Shown: positions 35,542-45,124 of the stretch, piece by piece | How the letters are laid out: every line of letters starts with the position of its first letter | Numbering within the stretch: position 1 is the stretch's first letter | Assembly (NCBI RefSeq): GCF_039527675.1 | Contig: NZ_BAAAKI010000003.1 | Span: forward strand, 124,001-188,000 | Source of the DNA: Luteococcus sanguinis | Lineage (GTDB): Bacteria > Actinomycetota > Actinomycetes > Propionibacteriales > Propionibacteriaceae | Direction: 5' to 3' | DNA: 64,000 nt | Translations under genes and position numbers: made by a program | Notes under the pieces: generated by a model | What the model was told of the DNA's origin: nothing | What the model saw: the letters and a program-made list of their open reading frames with translations, nothing else | Database searches by the model: none

Positions 35542-38500
35542 TCAGCGGGCCTTGCGCAGCACCTCGATGATCCGCGGGCGCATCTGGGCGACGCTGATCA
35601 CCTCGTCCACGGACCCCACGCGCACCGCGCGGTGGATGTCGTGGACCCCGTCGAACTCGGTGGCGACCGTGCTGATCGTCTCGGCCTTGACCGTCTCGCG
35701 CAGGTTGCTGAGCTCGGCCTTGAGTCCTGCCTTGTCGGCGTCGGACGCCTCGGCGACCCGGGCCTTGAGCTCGACGATCCTGGGATCGGCCTCGACGCGC
35801 TTGGCGACGTCCCGGGCGAAGACGACGGCCGCGGCCGGGGCGCCGCCGATGACCGAGGCGTAGGAACCTTCCAGCGCGAGCACGGTCATGTTGTCGTTGA
35901 GCGACTTCGAGAAGACCACATAGGCGCCGCCGTGGTAGCGGCTGATCACGACGAAAATGATCGGGCCGGAGAAGTTGACGATCGCGCGACCAATCTCGGC
36001 GCCGTACTCCAGCTGCAGGTTGCGCATCGACTCGGGCGATCCGTCGAAGCCGGACAGGTTCGCCAGCACGACCACCGGCCGGTTGGCGCTGGACGCGTTG
36101 ATCGCCCGCGCGACCTTCTTCGACGAGCGCGGGAACAACGTGCCACCGCTGAAGCTGTCAGGTCCGTCGGCCGGCAGCAGACCGGCCCGGGGGACCGGTT
36201 TGCTCTCGATGCCGATCAGGGTGATGGGCATGCCACCAATGGTGGTGTCGTGCACCACCGCCGTGTCGGCCTCGGCCATCGTCGCCCACCGTTCCAGGGG
36301 CTCGTGATCGGCGTCCGCGACGGCGCGCATCACGGCGCGGATGTCGAAGGGTTTCTTGCGCTCGGCATTCTTCTCGGCACTGAAGATCTCGCCGACGGTT
36401 GCGAACTCCGAACCGTCCATCTCGTGCGGGCTGAGGCCGACGTCGCGCGCGTCGTCGTCGGTGGTAGCCAGCTCGCGCGGACGGCTCTCACCCGGCGCGA
36501 TGTAGGTGTGCTCGTAGTGGCGCATCAGCACCTGCTGCGCTCCGGCCAGGTCGGGAGCCCAGTACTGCGCCTGGCCGTTGGGGCCCATGATGCGGTCGTG
36601 GCCGCCGATGCCGAAGTTGTCCTCGGCCGAGACTCCGCCGGAGAAGTCCAGGGACTGCTTGCCGGTGAGCACCATCGCCGAGTCGGGCGTCATCACGAGG
36701 ATGCCCTTGGTGTGCATCAGCATGGTGGCCTCGGCATTCCAGTAGGGCTGGGCGCCCACGTTGATGCCGGCGACGATGACGTTGATCTCGCCACCGTCCT
36801 GCGTGAAGTGCACGATCCGGCGCAGGGCGTGGGCGACCGCATCCAGGTTCTCGGTGCCCGAGTCCATCGAGATGCGCGCACCCGAGCTGAGGGTGAACCA
36901 GTCGACGGGCAGCCCCAGCGAGTCAGCGCGGTCCAGCGCGGCGACGATGCGGTCGGCCTCCGCGGCCCCGATCGAGCCGAGGGAGCGCAGTGGGTCACCG
37001 AACAGGACGATGCGTCGCACGCCCTCGGGGTGGGCCACGGTCGGCGTCGAGACGTCGGCGACGATGATGCCGGCGGTGTTCAGGCCGTGCTCACGCTCGA
37101 CCTCCACCAGCGCACCCGACTCGTCGAGGTCCAGCTCGACGACCCGTCCGCGGGAGCTGGCGACCAGTCCGAAGAGCTCGTAGGGGTAGACCAGGCCGCG
37201 GCTGCGAGCCCGCAGCACCATCTCGTCGTAGCGCGACCGGGTGGCCAGCGGCTCATCGGTCGGGTCGATGGTCTGGAAGCGGACGCCGAAGCCGGGCTGG
37301 TGGCTGAACACGATCACGGTGGGCACCGGCACGTCCTGGCCCGGTCGGGTGATCATGGTCTGGATTCGCACCTCCGAGATCCCTGCGTCAGCGGTGATCG
37401 GTGCGAGCTGGGCCTCCAAGGCCTTCAGCGCCCGCAGGTCGATGTTGAACTCGCCCCAGACGTGGATCCAGACATGGTTGTGGTCCAGCTTCTTGGCCGG
37501 CGCCGCCTCGGCCCGGGCGCGGCGCACCGCGTCCGATGCCGTGATCAGGGCGCGTTCCAGGTGCGGGACGCCGGTGACCTGGCCGTCCTCGTCCCGGACG
37601 ATCGACAGCCGCCGTACCTGTGCCAGGGCGACGATCCGCTCGTCCGCGGGGTTGTCGATGCCCACCCCGTCCAGCAGCAGGATGTTGCGCGGGGACTCCA
37701 GGCGAGTGAGCTGGAAGCCCGACAGCCGGTTCAGGTTCAGCTGGCGACCGACCATCGGGTGGAAGCCGCGGCGCACCGCGTCCTCGACCGGGCGTCCGTC
37801 CACGCAGCGGAAGGTGAAGTAGCCGACGGTGCCCTTCTGCAGCGGCAGCACCGCGATCGCGATCCGGCGCAGGCGGCAGAAGAAGTCCATCTGGGCCAGC
37901 GCCTCCGACAGGCGCTGGGCCATCGCGTCCCCGTCGACCGCCTCGTCGCACAGCAGGTAGAGGTCGACGCTCTGATGGCGGCCATTGGCCGCGTCCGACA
38001 GCTCAGGGGTGCACAGCTCGTCCAGCACCTGGACCAGCGACGAACCGGGCACGAACTCGGCCAGGTTCCCGACGGTCGTGGTGATGTGGGTGTCGCGTCC
38101 GTCGATGACGTAGTCAGCGCTGGTGACGGCGCGGCCACCGACGGTGCGCGAGGCGAGGTTCTCGAGCTGGTTGCCGCGGTAGTGGCGCTGGGTGAGCACC
38201 TCCAGCAGTGGCTCCTCGGCGGGAACGTCGGCAGCGCTGCGTCCGCGCAGGAAGCCGACGAGACGGTCGGGGGCACCGACCAGTTCCTCGGTGACGGCCC
38301 GGCGGGCGGGACCATCGGGCAGGGCCTCCAGGTGTCCGAGCAGCTCGGGAACCTGCGCCAGCGCGACGGACTGTTCGGCGTCGATCGAGGGACGCTCGTA
38401 CCAGCGGTAGCGGATCGAGCGGGCCAGGTCGCCGATGGCGGGGAAACGCCGCTGGGTCGCGACGATCAGCCGGTCGAGGACGGCGCGCAGCTCGGCGCCG

Positions 38501-41046
38501 GAACCGGCGGGACGGTCCTGCGCACGCCAGGCCTGCAAGATGCCGGTCGCGACGGCCACCGCCGGCGACCAGTTCTGCTGCACCAGGAAGAGCCGGAAGA
38601 CGGCCTCCTCCAGCTCGACGGAGGGGTCGAGCGAGTCGACGCCGTAGTGGCCCAGCACACGGGTGAGGCGCTCGGCGAAGGCGGCGGGCAGCTGCTCACG
38701 CTCCACGTCCAGGGACTTCAGGTAGCGCTGGAACCACTCGCGGGTGGTGTGGACACGGGTGTCGGAGTCCTCGACTGAACCGGTGGGGGAGTTGCGGTGC
38801 AGCTCGGCCAGGTCGGCGAAGGTCTCCAGCAGCGCGGCCTCGGCGGCGACCGGCGTGGGCCACGGCTCACGGTCGGCGAGGTAGGGCTTCAGCGGTCCGG
38901 TCGGGTTGTCCGGGTCGGTGTCCCACCCGAGGACGACCGCCCGCAGCGACTGCCGCTCGGCGTCCGGGTTGGACGTGGCGCCGTGCTCGGGAAGGTCCAG
39001 GTCAACGGTCTCGGCGACCTCCTCGGTGGCCTCGGACGCGTCCCCGATCGGCTCCAGGCGCGCGATCGGCGCCCCGGTCTCGACCTGGGTGCCGGCGCGG
39101 ACGGGGACCTCCTTCACCCGGGCCGCGAACGGCGCGGTGATGATGGTCTCCATCTTCATGCTCTCCAACACGAGGATCCGGTCGCCGGCGGCGACGAGGT
39201 CACCCTCGGCGACCGGGGTGGCGACAACCAGCGCGGGCGCCTGCGAGCGCAGCACGCCGCCCTCGTCGCGGGAGACGCGGTGGCCCTGTCCGTCGACCTC
39301 GATCACCTGGACCGGGCCGGGAGCGCCCAGCAGCACGCGGTGGTTGTTGCCGCCCATCACCAGCCGGGCGGTGTACTCGTCCAGCCGGTCGAAGCGGGCC
39401 TGCACCTGCTCGGTGACGCCGGCGGTGGTGATGGTGACGTCGAAGGTGTCGACGCCGGTGCGCAGCACGCGGACGGCGTGGGTGGTGCCGCGCAGCTTCA
39501 GCTCGACCGGGCGCCCCAGCTCGTGGGCGGCCAGCGGACGTCCGCGACGGGCGGTGTCGAAGAAGCGGGCGCGCTCGATCTGCTCTTCGGCGAGGTGGGC
39601 CTCGATCCCGGCGACGACCAGTGCGGCGCCGGAGTTGCGGGTGGGCTGCAGGCGTCCCTCGGCGCGGACGCGGTCGATCCAGCCGGTGTCGGCCCAGCCG
39701 GTCTCGCCGGTGGTGACCTCGGGCTGGTTCAGCAGTTCGAGGATGAACGACTTGTTGGTGGTGCCGCCGTCGATGACGACCTCGGTCTCGGCCATCGCGC
39801 GGCGCAGCCGGGCGAGCGCCTCGTCCCGGTCGGCACCGAAGGCGATCACCTTGGCGATCATCGAGTCGAAGTCGGCGGGGATGGTGTCGCCCTCGGCGAC
39901 ACCCGTGTCGACACGGATCCCGGGGCCCTGGGGCAGGGCCAGGTGGTCGATGTGCCCGGGAGCGGGGGCGAAGTCGCGGTCGGCGTCCTCGGCATTCAAC
40001 CGGGCCTCGATGGCGTGCCCGATCTCGACCGGCTTCTCACCGGTCAGGGCACCACCGGAGGCGACGTGGAACTGGAGCTTCACCAGGTCGGTGCGGGTGG
40101 TCACTTCGGTGATCGGGTGCTCCACCTGCAGGCGCGTGTTCACCTCGAGGAAGGCGAACAGGTCGGCCTCGGGCTGGTACAGGAACTCGACGGTGCAGGC
40201 GCCGACGTAGCCGACACGCACGGCCAGCCGCTCAGCCGACGCCTTCACCTCGGCGACGCGTTCGGGGCTGAGCAGGGGGGAGGCGGACTCCTCGATCACC
40301 TTCTGGTTGCGGCGCTGCACGGTGCAGTCGCGCACGCCCAGCGCCCAGGCGGTGCCGTGACCGTCCGCGATCACCTGCACCTCGACGTGGCGGGCGCCGG
40401 TGACCAGGCTCTCCAGGAAGACGACGCCGGAACCGAAGGCGCGCTCGGCCTCGCCGCGGGTGCGGTCGAAGACGTCGGTCAGCTCGGCGTCGTTGGACAC
40501 CTTGGTGATGCCACGACCACCGCCGCCGGCGGTGGCCTTCAGCATCAGGGGGTAGCCGATCTCGTTGGCCTTCGCCAACGCCTTGTCGAGCGTGGCCAGC
40601 CCGCCACGGCTCCACGGGGCGACCGGCACGCCGACCTCCTCGGCGATCAGCTTCGAGCCGATCTTGTCCCCGAGCTGGCGCATCGCGTCCGCGCTCGGGC
40701 CGATGAAGGTGACCCCGATGCGGGCGCACAGGTCGGCGAAGGCCGGGTCTTCCGCGACGAAGCCCCAACCGACCCACGCAGCGTCCGCGCCGGTCTCGAC
40801 CAGCGCCTTCTCCAGCACGGCCAGGTCGAGGTAGGGACGAGCGGAGGCCGGGCCCAGGTCATGGGCAACGTCCGACTCGCGGACGAACATCGCGCCAGCC
40901 TCACCACTGGTGTGCAGCGCGATCACCTGGATCGGGTCGACGCCGGGACGGGCCGCGTTCAGGTCCCGCACGGCGTGGACCAGGCGCATGGCCGCCTCTC
41001 CACGGTTGACGATGGCGACACGGCTGATGGTTGTTGACTGGGGCAC
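35542..41046 (-). CDS. Single-chain multidomain acyl-CoA carboxylase (biotin carboxylase, BCCP, central region, carboxyltransferase)
   Basis: This 1834-residue protein carries a complete biotin-dependent carboxylase in one chain. Residues ~8-480 are biotin carboxylase (ATP-grasp loop ATAGGGGRGITK near residue 172; EVNTRLQVEHPITE). A BCCP domain follows with biotin on the lysine of VLESMKMETI, about residue 631. A long central region resembles the ACC central domain of eukaryotic ACC (DLYLLCDEAVDG, DHNHVWIHVWGEFNIDLRAL). The carboxyltransferase domain fills the last ~500 residues (RISMDSGTENLDAVAHALRR; GGTLFPRSSKKVARAI). Bacterial ACCs are usually several proteins. The substrate (acetyl-, propionyl- or longer acyl-CoA) is not clear. 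GTG 41046 is used. Confidence 0.9.
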   Translation of the reverse strand: MPQSTTISRVAIVNRGEAAMRLVHAVRDLNAARPGVDPIQVIALHTSGEAGAMFVRESDVAHDLGPASARPYLDLAVLEKALVETGADAAWVGWGFVAEDPAFADLCARIGVTFIGPSADAMRQLGDKIGSKLIAEEVGVPVAPWSRGGLATLDKALAKANEIGYPLMLKATAGGGGRGITKVSNDAELTDVFDRTRGEAERAFGSGVVFLESLVTGARHVEVQVIADGHGTAWALGVRDCTVQRRNQKVIEESASPLLSPERVAEVKASAERLAVRVGYVGACTVEFLYQPEADLFAFLEVNTRLQVEHPITEVTTRTDLVKLQFHVASGGALTGEKPVEIGHAIEARLNAEDADRDFAPAPGHIDHLALPQGPGIRVDTGVAEGDTIPADFDSMIAKVIAFGADRDEALARLRRAMAETEVVIDGGTTNKSFILELLNQPEVTTGETGWADTGWIDRVRAEGRLQPTRNSGAALVVAGIEAHLAEEQIERARFFDTARRGRPLAAHELGRPVELKLRGTTHAVRVLRTGVDTFDVTITTAGVTEQVQARFDRLDEYTARLVMGGNNHRVLLGAPGPVQVIEVDGQGHRVSRDEGGVLRSQAPALVVATPVAEGDLVAAGDRILVLESMKMETIITAPFAARVKEVPVRAGTQVETGAPIARLEPIGDASEATEEVAETVDLDLPEHGATSNPDAERQSLRAVVLGWDTDPDNPTGPLKPYLADREPWPTPVAAEAALLETFADLAELHRNSPTGSVEDSDTRVHTTREWFQRYLKSLDVEREQLPAAFAERLTRVLGHYGVDSLDPSVELEEAVFRLFLVQQNWSPAVAVATGILQAWRAQDRPAGSGAELRAVLDRLIVATQRRFPAIGDLARSIRYRWYERPSIDAEQSVALAQVPELLGHLEALPDGPARRAVTEELVGAPDRLVGFLRGRSAADVPAEEPLLEVLTQRHYRGNQLENLASRTVGGRAVTSADYVIDGRDTHITTTVGNLAEFVPGSSLVQVLDELCTPELSDAANGRHQSVDLYLLCDEAVDGDAMAQRLSEALAQMDFFCRLRRIAIAVLPLQKGTVGYFTFRCVDGRPVEDAVRRGFHPMVGRQLNLNRLSGFQLTRLESPRNILLLDGVGIDNPADERIVALAQVRRLSIVRDEDGQVTGVPHLERALITASDAVRRARAEAAPAKKLDHNHVWIHVWGEFNIDLRALKALEAQLAPITADAGISEVRIQTMITRPGQDVPVPTVIVFSHQPGFGVRFQTIDPTDEPLATRSRYDEMVLRARSRGLVYPYELFGLVASSRGRVVELDLDESGALVEVEREHGLNTAGIIVADVSTPTVAHPEGVRRIVLFGDPLRSLGSIGAAEADRIVAALDRADSLGLPVDWFTLSSGARISMDSGTENLDAVAHALRRIVHFTQDGGEINVIVAGINVGAQPYWNAEATMLMHTKGILVMTPDSAMVLTGKQSLDFSGGVSAEDNFGIGGHDRIMGPNGQAQYWAPDLAGAQQVLMRHYEHTYIAPGESRPRELATTDDDARDVGLSPHEMDGSEFATVGEIFSAEKNAERKKPFDIRAVMRAVADADHEPLERWATMAEADTAVVHDTTIGGMPITLIGIESKPVPRAGLLPADGPDSFSGGTLFPRSSKKVARAINASSANRPVVVLANLSGFDGSPESMRNLQLEYGAEIGRAIVNFSGPIIFVVISRYHGGAYVVFSKSLNDNMTVLALEGSYASVIGGAPAAAVVFARDVAKRVEADPRIVELKARVAEASDADKAGLKAELSNLRETVKAETISTVATEFDGVHDIHRAVRVGSVDEVISVAQMRPRIIEVLRKAR

Positions 41047-41178
41047 TGGTCCGTCCTGGGCTGGGAGTCTTGACGACTATCCAAGCTATGGCCGTGACCA
41101 GCGGCGACGCGGTAGGGACGCCCGCAAGGCTGCGCCCGCCGGTTTGTGGGAATCCCACAGTCGGTGGGCGAGTGCTGC

Positions 41179-41742
41179 TCAGTTGGAACTGGCGGAGCGC
41201 CGTTCCTTGGCACGGATCAGGTCGAGGGCGACGACGGCGCCGATGATGGACGCCTTGGCGTGGTCGGCCAAGCCAGGTGCGAACTGCGCGACGTAGCGGT
41301 TGTGGCCCAGGAACCAGGAGCCGAGCCCGGCGTAGTCGCGGGTGACCCGGCACACCAGTCCGGTCGGGCCCTGGACCTCGAAGTCGAACTCGAGCAGTTG
41401 CCCGGACAGTTCGTAGACCTCGCCGTTGGTGAGCTGCACCGTCAGGTGCTTGCTGAAGAAGGTGAACTGCTTGACCACCTCGCCGACCTGGTTGCCAGCC
41501 GCGTCGGACAGGTGGAAGCGGTCGCGACCGAAGTTGGGGACGTCGTCGATGCGCACCAGAACCGTCTGGTCGTCGTCCAGGACGGTCAACTGGCGCGACC
41601 CCATGAACATCCGTCCCAGGGCGGAGCCCTCGGTGACGATCTGCCCGACCACGGCGCCGTCCCGGTCACGGATCGCGAAGTCATTGCTCAGGAAGCTGGT
41701 GACCTGGTCGATGACCAGCAGGTCATGGTCGAGGATGCTCAT
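41179..41742 (-). CDS. LURP-one-related / scramblase-like protein
   Basis: This 187-residue protein has the tubby-like LOR fold pattern: repeated strands such as FAIRDRDGAVVGQIV, LTVLDDDQTVLVRI and VQGPTGLVCRVTRDYAG, with a hydrophobic helix near the C-terminus (KASIIGAVVALDLIRAKE). LURP-one/scramblase-like proteins have no defined role in bacteria. The ATG at 41742 is chosen; the frame is open upstream only as antisense to dus. Confidence 0.8.
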   Translation of the reverse strand: MSILDHDLLVIDQVTSFLSNDFAIRDRDGAVVGQIVTEGSALGRMFMGSRQLTVLDDDQTVLVRIDDVPNFGRDRFHLSDAAGNQVGEVVKQFTFFSKHLTVQLTNGEVYELSGQLLEFDFEVQGPTGLVCRVTRDYAGLGSWFLGHNRYVAQFAPGLADHAKASIIGAVVALDLIRAKERRSASSN

Positions 41743-41814
41743 GGCTCCATCATGACCTCGATCAGCCGAGCAACTACCATGGACCGACCCTGCATCCGTC
41801 CCAGAAGTTGGCCC

Positions 41815-42969
41815 GTGACCGAGTACGCACCCCTGCGCCTGAGCGCTCCCAGCAAGACCGACGCCGTCGTGGTCGAGACCCCTGTGGTGCTCGCCCCGAT
41901 GGCGGGCATCACCAACGCCGCCTACCGGCAGTTGTGCGCCGAACAGGGCGCCGGTCTCTACGTCTGCGAGATGCTCACCAGCCGCGGCATCGTCATCGGC
42001 GACCGCAAGACCAGGCAGATGCTCACCTTCGCGCCGAACGAGACGATCCGCAGCGTCCAGACCTACGGCGTCGACCCGGCCACCGTTGCCGACGCCACCC
42101 GCAAGCTGTGCGAGGAGTATGACGTCAACCACGTCGACCTCAACTTCGGCTGCCCCGTCCCCAAGGTCACCCGCAAGGGCGGCGGCGGCGCGCTGCCGTG
42201 GAAGCAGGACCGGTTCCGCGCGATCATCCGCGCGGTCGTCCAGGCGGCCGACGCCTACGGCGTCCCGGTGACGATGAAGACCCGCAAGGGCATCGACGAC
42301 GAGCACCTCTACTACCTGGACGCGGGGCGCATCGCGCAGCAGGAGGGCGCTGCCGCGATCTGCCTGCACGCCCGCACCGTCGGGGACGCCTACTCGGGCG
42401 AGGCCGACTGGGACGCGATCGCGAGGCTGGTGGAGCATGTGGACATCCCGGTGCTCGGCAATGGCGACATCTGGGAGGCCGCCGACGCGCTGGCGATGAT
42501 GGAGCAGACCGGTGCTGCCGGCGTCGAGGTGGGGCGCGGTTGTCTGGGGCGTCCGTGGTTGTTCCGCGACCTGGCCGACGCCTTCGCCGGACGCTCCACG
42601 CAGACCCTGCCCACGCTGGGTGAGGTGGCGCAGATGGTCCGGCGACACGGTGAGCTGCTGGCGCAGATCATGGGGGAGCGGCACGGGCTGACCGACCTGC
42701 GCAAGCACATGGCCTGGTACTTCAAGGGCTTCCCGGTGGGCGGCGAACTGCGTCACGAGCTGGCGATGATCAGCTCCTTCGAGCAGCTGGACGTCCTGCT
42801 GGCCCAGCTGGACGCCGATGCGCCCTTCCCCCAGATAGAGCTCGGAAAGCCCCGCGGACGTCAGGGGACGCCGCGCAAGCACGTGATCCTTCCCTACGGT
42901 TGGTACGACGACACCTCCGGGCTCGACCTGGAGCTCGTCGACGACGACGCTGCCGGGTCAGGAGGTTAG
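41815..42969 (+). CDS. dus: tRNA-dihydrouridine synthase
   Basis: This 384-residue flavoenzyme reduces uridine to dihydrouridine in tRNA. It has the Dus N-terminus PVVLAPMAGITNAAYRQLC, VDLNFGCPVPKVTRKGGGGAL with the catalytic cysteine, VTMKTRKGIDDEH and VEVGRGCLGRPWLF for FMN phosphate binding. It resembles the DusB/Dus3-type group. GTG 41815 (MTEYAPLRL) fits family starts; an ATG at 41779 is an alternative. The dgt gene begins 4 bp after its stop, so the two are probably one operon. Confidence 0.93.
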   Translation: MTEYAPLRLSAPSKTDAVVVETPVVLAPMAGITNAAYRQLCAEQGAGLYVCEMLTSRGIVIGDRKTRQMLTFAPNETIRSVQTYGVDPATVADATRKLCEEYDVNHVDLNFGCPVPKVTRKGGGGALPWKQDRFRAIIRAVVQAADAYGVPVTMKTRKGIDDEHLYYLDAGRIAQQEGAAAICLHARTVGDAYSGEADWDAIARLVEHVDIPVLGNGDIWEAADALAMMEQTGAAGVEVGRGCLGRPWLFRDLADAFAGRSTQTLPTLGEVAQMVRRHGELLAQIMGERHGLTDLRKHMAWYFKGFPVGGELRHELAMISSFEQLDVLLAQLDADAPFPQIELGKPRGRQGTPRKHVILPYGWYDDTSGLDLELVDDDAAGSGG

Positions 42970-42973
42970 GACG

Positions 42974-44119
42974 ATGTGCACGGATGCGCTCCCCGAGCCT
43001 GTCGAGGGACACCCCGAGGTGATGCCCCGCGCGGTCGAGTGGGCCAAGACGATGCACGGCCACGGTGACGACCTCGTCACCGCCCACGCCGACACCCACG
43101 CCAGCTTCGCCGAGCCGGGGACGACGATCGGACGGATCCAGCGGCAGGAGCGGGAGCGCCTGCTGCTACGGCCCGGGGCGACCCTCTCGTCCGGCGCCGG
43201 GAACCGTGCCACCGAAGAGGAACCCGACGCCGAGCGCACCTGCTTCGAGCGGGACCGCGACCGGATCGTCCACTCACCGGCATTCCGTCGGCTGGCCGGC
43301 AAGACCCAGGTCGTCGTCTACCCGACCGACCACCAGCGCACCCGGCTGACGCACGCGATCGAGGTGGCGCAGGTGGCCACGTCCATCGCCCGCGGGATCG
43401 GGGCCAATGTGGCGCTGGCCGACGCGATCGCGCTGGGCCACGACTGCGGTCACGGGCCGGGCGGGCACGCGTCCGAGGACGCCTTCGACGCCTTCATCCC
43501 CGAGGGCTACGACCACGGGCCGTGGGGCGCGGACGTGGTGTTGACCGACCTGAACCTGTGCGCCGAGACCCTGGACGGCATCCGCAACCACTCCTGGAGC
43601 CGGCCCGCGCCGGGGACGATCGAGGGCGAGATCGTCAGCTGGAGCGACCGGATCGCCTACTGCGCCCACGACCTCGAGGACGCGATCCACGCCGGCATCG
43701 TGACGACCGCCGACCTGCCGCCCGAGGTGGCCGGGATCGCCGGGGTGGGGCGTCGGGCCCAGCTCGGAACCTTCATCCACGCGGTGATCCGCACCACGAA
43801 CCAGACCGGACGGGTTGGCATGGACGCCGACACCGCGGCCGCGCTGGCGGCGCTGCGCCGGTTCAACTACGAGCGCATCTACACCCGTCCGGAGTCGCTG
43901 GCCCAGAGCCACGCGGTGGTCGAGGTGCTGCACGGCCTGGTGGGGCTGTACGTGAAGCGCCCCGAGCTGATGCCCGCCGATTACCGTCTGGACGACCTGA
44001 CCCGTGGCGCGGTCACCTATGTCGGGGGGATGACCGACCGGTTCGCCTTCGACCAGGCAGAACAGCTCCTGGGCTGGGATCCGAGCCGGCTGCCCGTCGG
44101 CATCGGGCGCGGGGCCTGA
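42974..44119 (+). CDS. dgt: Deoxyguanosinetriphosphate triphosphohydrolase-like protein
   Basis: This 381-residue HD-domain protein hydrolyses dNTPs to deoxynucleosides and triphosphate. It shows HSPAFRRLAGKTQV, RLTHAIEVAQVA and the HD motif GHDCGHGPGGHASEDAF. The N-terminus contains LPEPVEGHPEV, encoded by a copy of a dispersed repeat, so the first ~20 residues are probably not part of the ancestral protein. Downstream (44120-44309) is a 190 bp gap with a protein-like frame (EDRANSYDQVRYIVRSAAGK) that I cannot identify. Confidence 0.9.
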   Translation: MCTDALPEPVEGHPEVMPRAVEWAKTMHGHGDDLVTAHADTHASFAEPGTTIGRIQRQERERLLLRPGATLSSGAGNRATEEEPDAERTCFERDRDRIVHSPAFRRLAGKTQVVVYPTDHQRTRLTHAIEVAQVATSIARGIGANVALADAIALGHDCGHGPGGHASEDAFDAFIPEGYDHGPWGADVVLTDLNLCAETLDGIRNHSWSRPAPGTIEGEIVSWSDRIAYCAHDLEDAIHAGIVTTADLPPEVAGIAGVGRRAQLGTFIHAVIRTTNQTGRVGMDADTAAALAALRRFNYERIYTRPESLAQSHAVVEVLHGLVGLYVKRPELMPADYRLDDLTRGAVTYVGGMTDRFAFDQAEQLLGWDPSRLPVGIGRGA

Positions 44120-44309
44120 GCTCCGTCATCAGTTGCAGCCAGCCGTCGGCATCGAGGACCGCGCCAACAGCTACGACCAGGTGCGCTACATCGTCCGCTC
44201 GGCCGCGGGCAAGATCGTCGCGCAGAAGACGATGCCCGTGCCGATCCGAACGCCGCAACGGGGATGCTGCACTCCGGCCGTGAGATCAAGACAACTCACG
44301 TCCGACGCT

Positions 44310-45068
44310 CTAGGGGTGCAGCACGCCCGCCAGGTCCGGTGGCAAGAGCTTCCCCTGGCACATCAGCCAGTTGGCGACCACGACGACGATCGTCTGCCCG
44401 GCCATGATCGCCACCAGCACCAAGACCTGCGCGGCACCGGCCTGCAGCGCCGACCCGCCGCCCAACAGCACGCCGATGAAGGCGCCGGGCAGGGTCACCA
44501 GGCCGACGGTGCGGGTCTGGTCGAGGTTGGGGACGAGTGCCTCGCGTGCAGTTCCCTCGCTGACCAGCCGGATCGCCGCGGCGCGGGCAAAGCCCAGGGC
44601 CAGCGCGGCTTCGAAGATGCCCACGCCGTCACGCAGAGCCGCGAACTGCCGTCGTCCGAACAGGGTGTGGGCGGTCATCATGTTGCCCACGACGATCCCC
44701 GCGATCGGGATCAGCGAGAGCGCATTGGGCGGCACCGTCCCGCTACCGAAGACGATCGCCAGCACCGGCACGATCCCACCGGCCATCGCCAGCGCCGTCC
44801 ACGGCCAGGCGCGTCCCACGCCCGTGCGCTGCACCGTCGTCCGCACCGCCACCACGAACATCAAGGCGACGAACAGCGCCGCCAGTGCCAGGTGTTGCAG
44901 GGCCGCGACGATGATCGTCGAGACCACGGCCAACTGAATCACCGCCCGCAGACCGGCCACGACGATGTCGCGTTCCTGCCCAAGGCGGCCGACTCGGGAG
45001 ACGACGACGGCCAGCGCCATCAGCAAGACCAGCGCCAACGCCAGATGCCAGGTCGGTTCGACGGTCAC
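44310..45068 (-). CDS. FetB/YbbM-type ABC transporter permease (UPF0014)
   Basis: This 252-residue membrane protein has about seven helices and the UPF0014 hallmarks LRAVIQLAVVSTII, VGNMMTAHTLFGRR and TVGLVTLPGAFIGVLLGGGS. In E. coli FetAB exports iron and protects against oxidative stress. The partner ATPase (FetA) is not in this window. GTG 45068 is the start. It is divergent from dnaG. Confidence 0.88.
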   Translation of the reverse strand: MTVEPTWHLALALVLLMALAVVVSRVGRLGQERDIVVAGLRAVIQLAVVSTIIVAALQHLALAALFVALMFVVAVRTTVQRTGVGRAWPWTALAMAGGIVPVLAIVFGSGTVPPNALSLIPIAGIVVGNMMTAHTLFGRRQFAALRDGVGIFEAALALGFARAAAIRLVSEGTAREALVPNLDQTRTVGLVTLPGAFIGVLLGGGSALQAGAAQVLVLVAIMAGQTIVVVVANWLMCQGKLLPPDLAGVLHP

Positions 45069-45089
45069 GGGCCCTCCTCAACGTCCGTG

Positions 45090-45118
45090 TTCAGACTAGT
45101 CGGGCGTGCCCGTAGAAT
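45090..45118 (+). promoter_or_regulatory. Leaderless promoter of dnaG
   Basis: TTCAGA (45090-45095), a 17 bp spacer and TAGAAT (45113-45118). The -10 ends 7 nt before the ATG at 45125, so the transcript should start at or near the ATG. Confidence 0.75.
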
Positions 45119-45124
45119 CGCCCC

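Noticed and set aside
35323..41037. Two very long plus-strand open frames (1151 and 746 residues)
   Set aside because: They lie antisense to the carboxylase in the frame that high GC keeps open, with low-complexity Gly/Val/Asp/Arg composition and no domains.
41146..41814. N-terminal extension of Dus
   Set aside because: This segment is antisense to the LURP-one-like gene; Dus similarity begins at about 41815.
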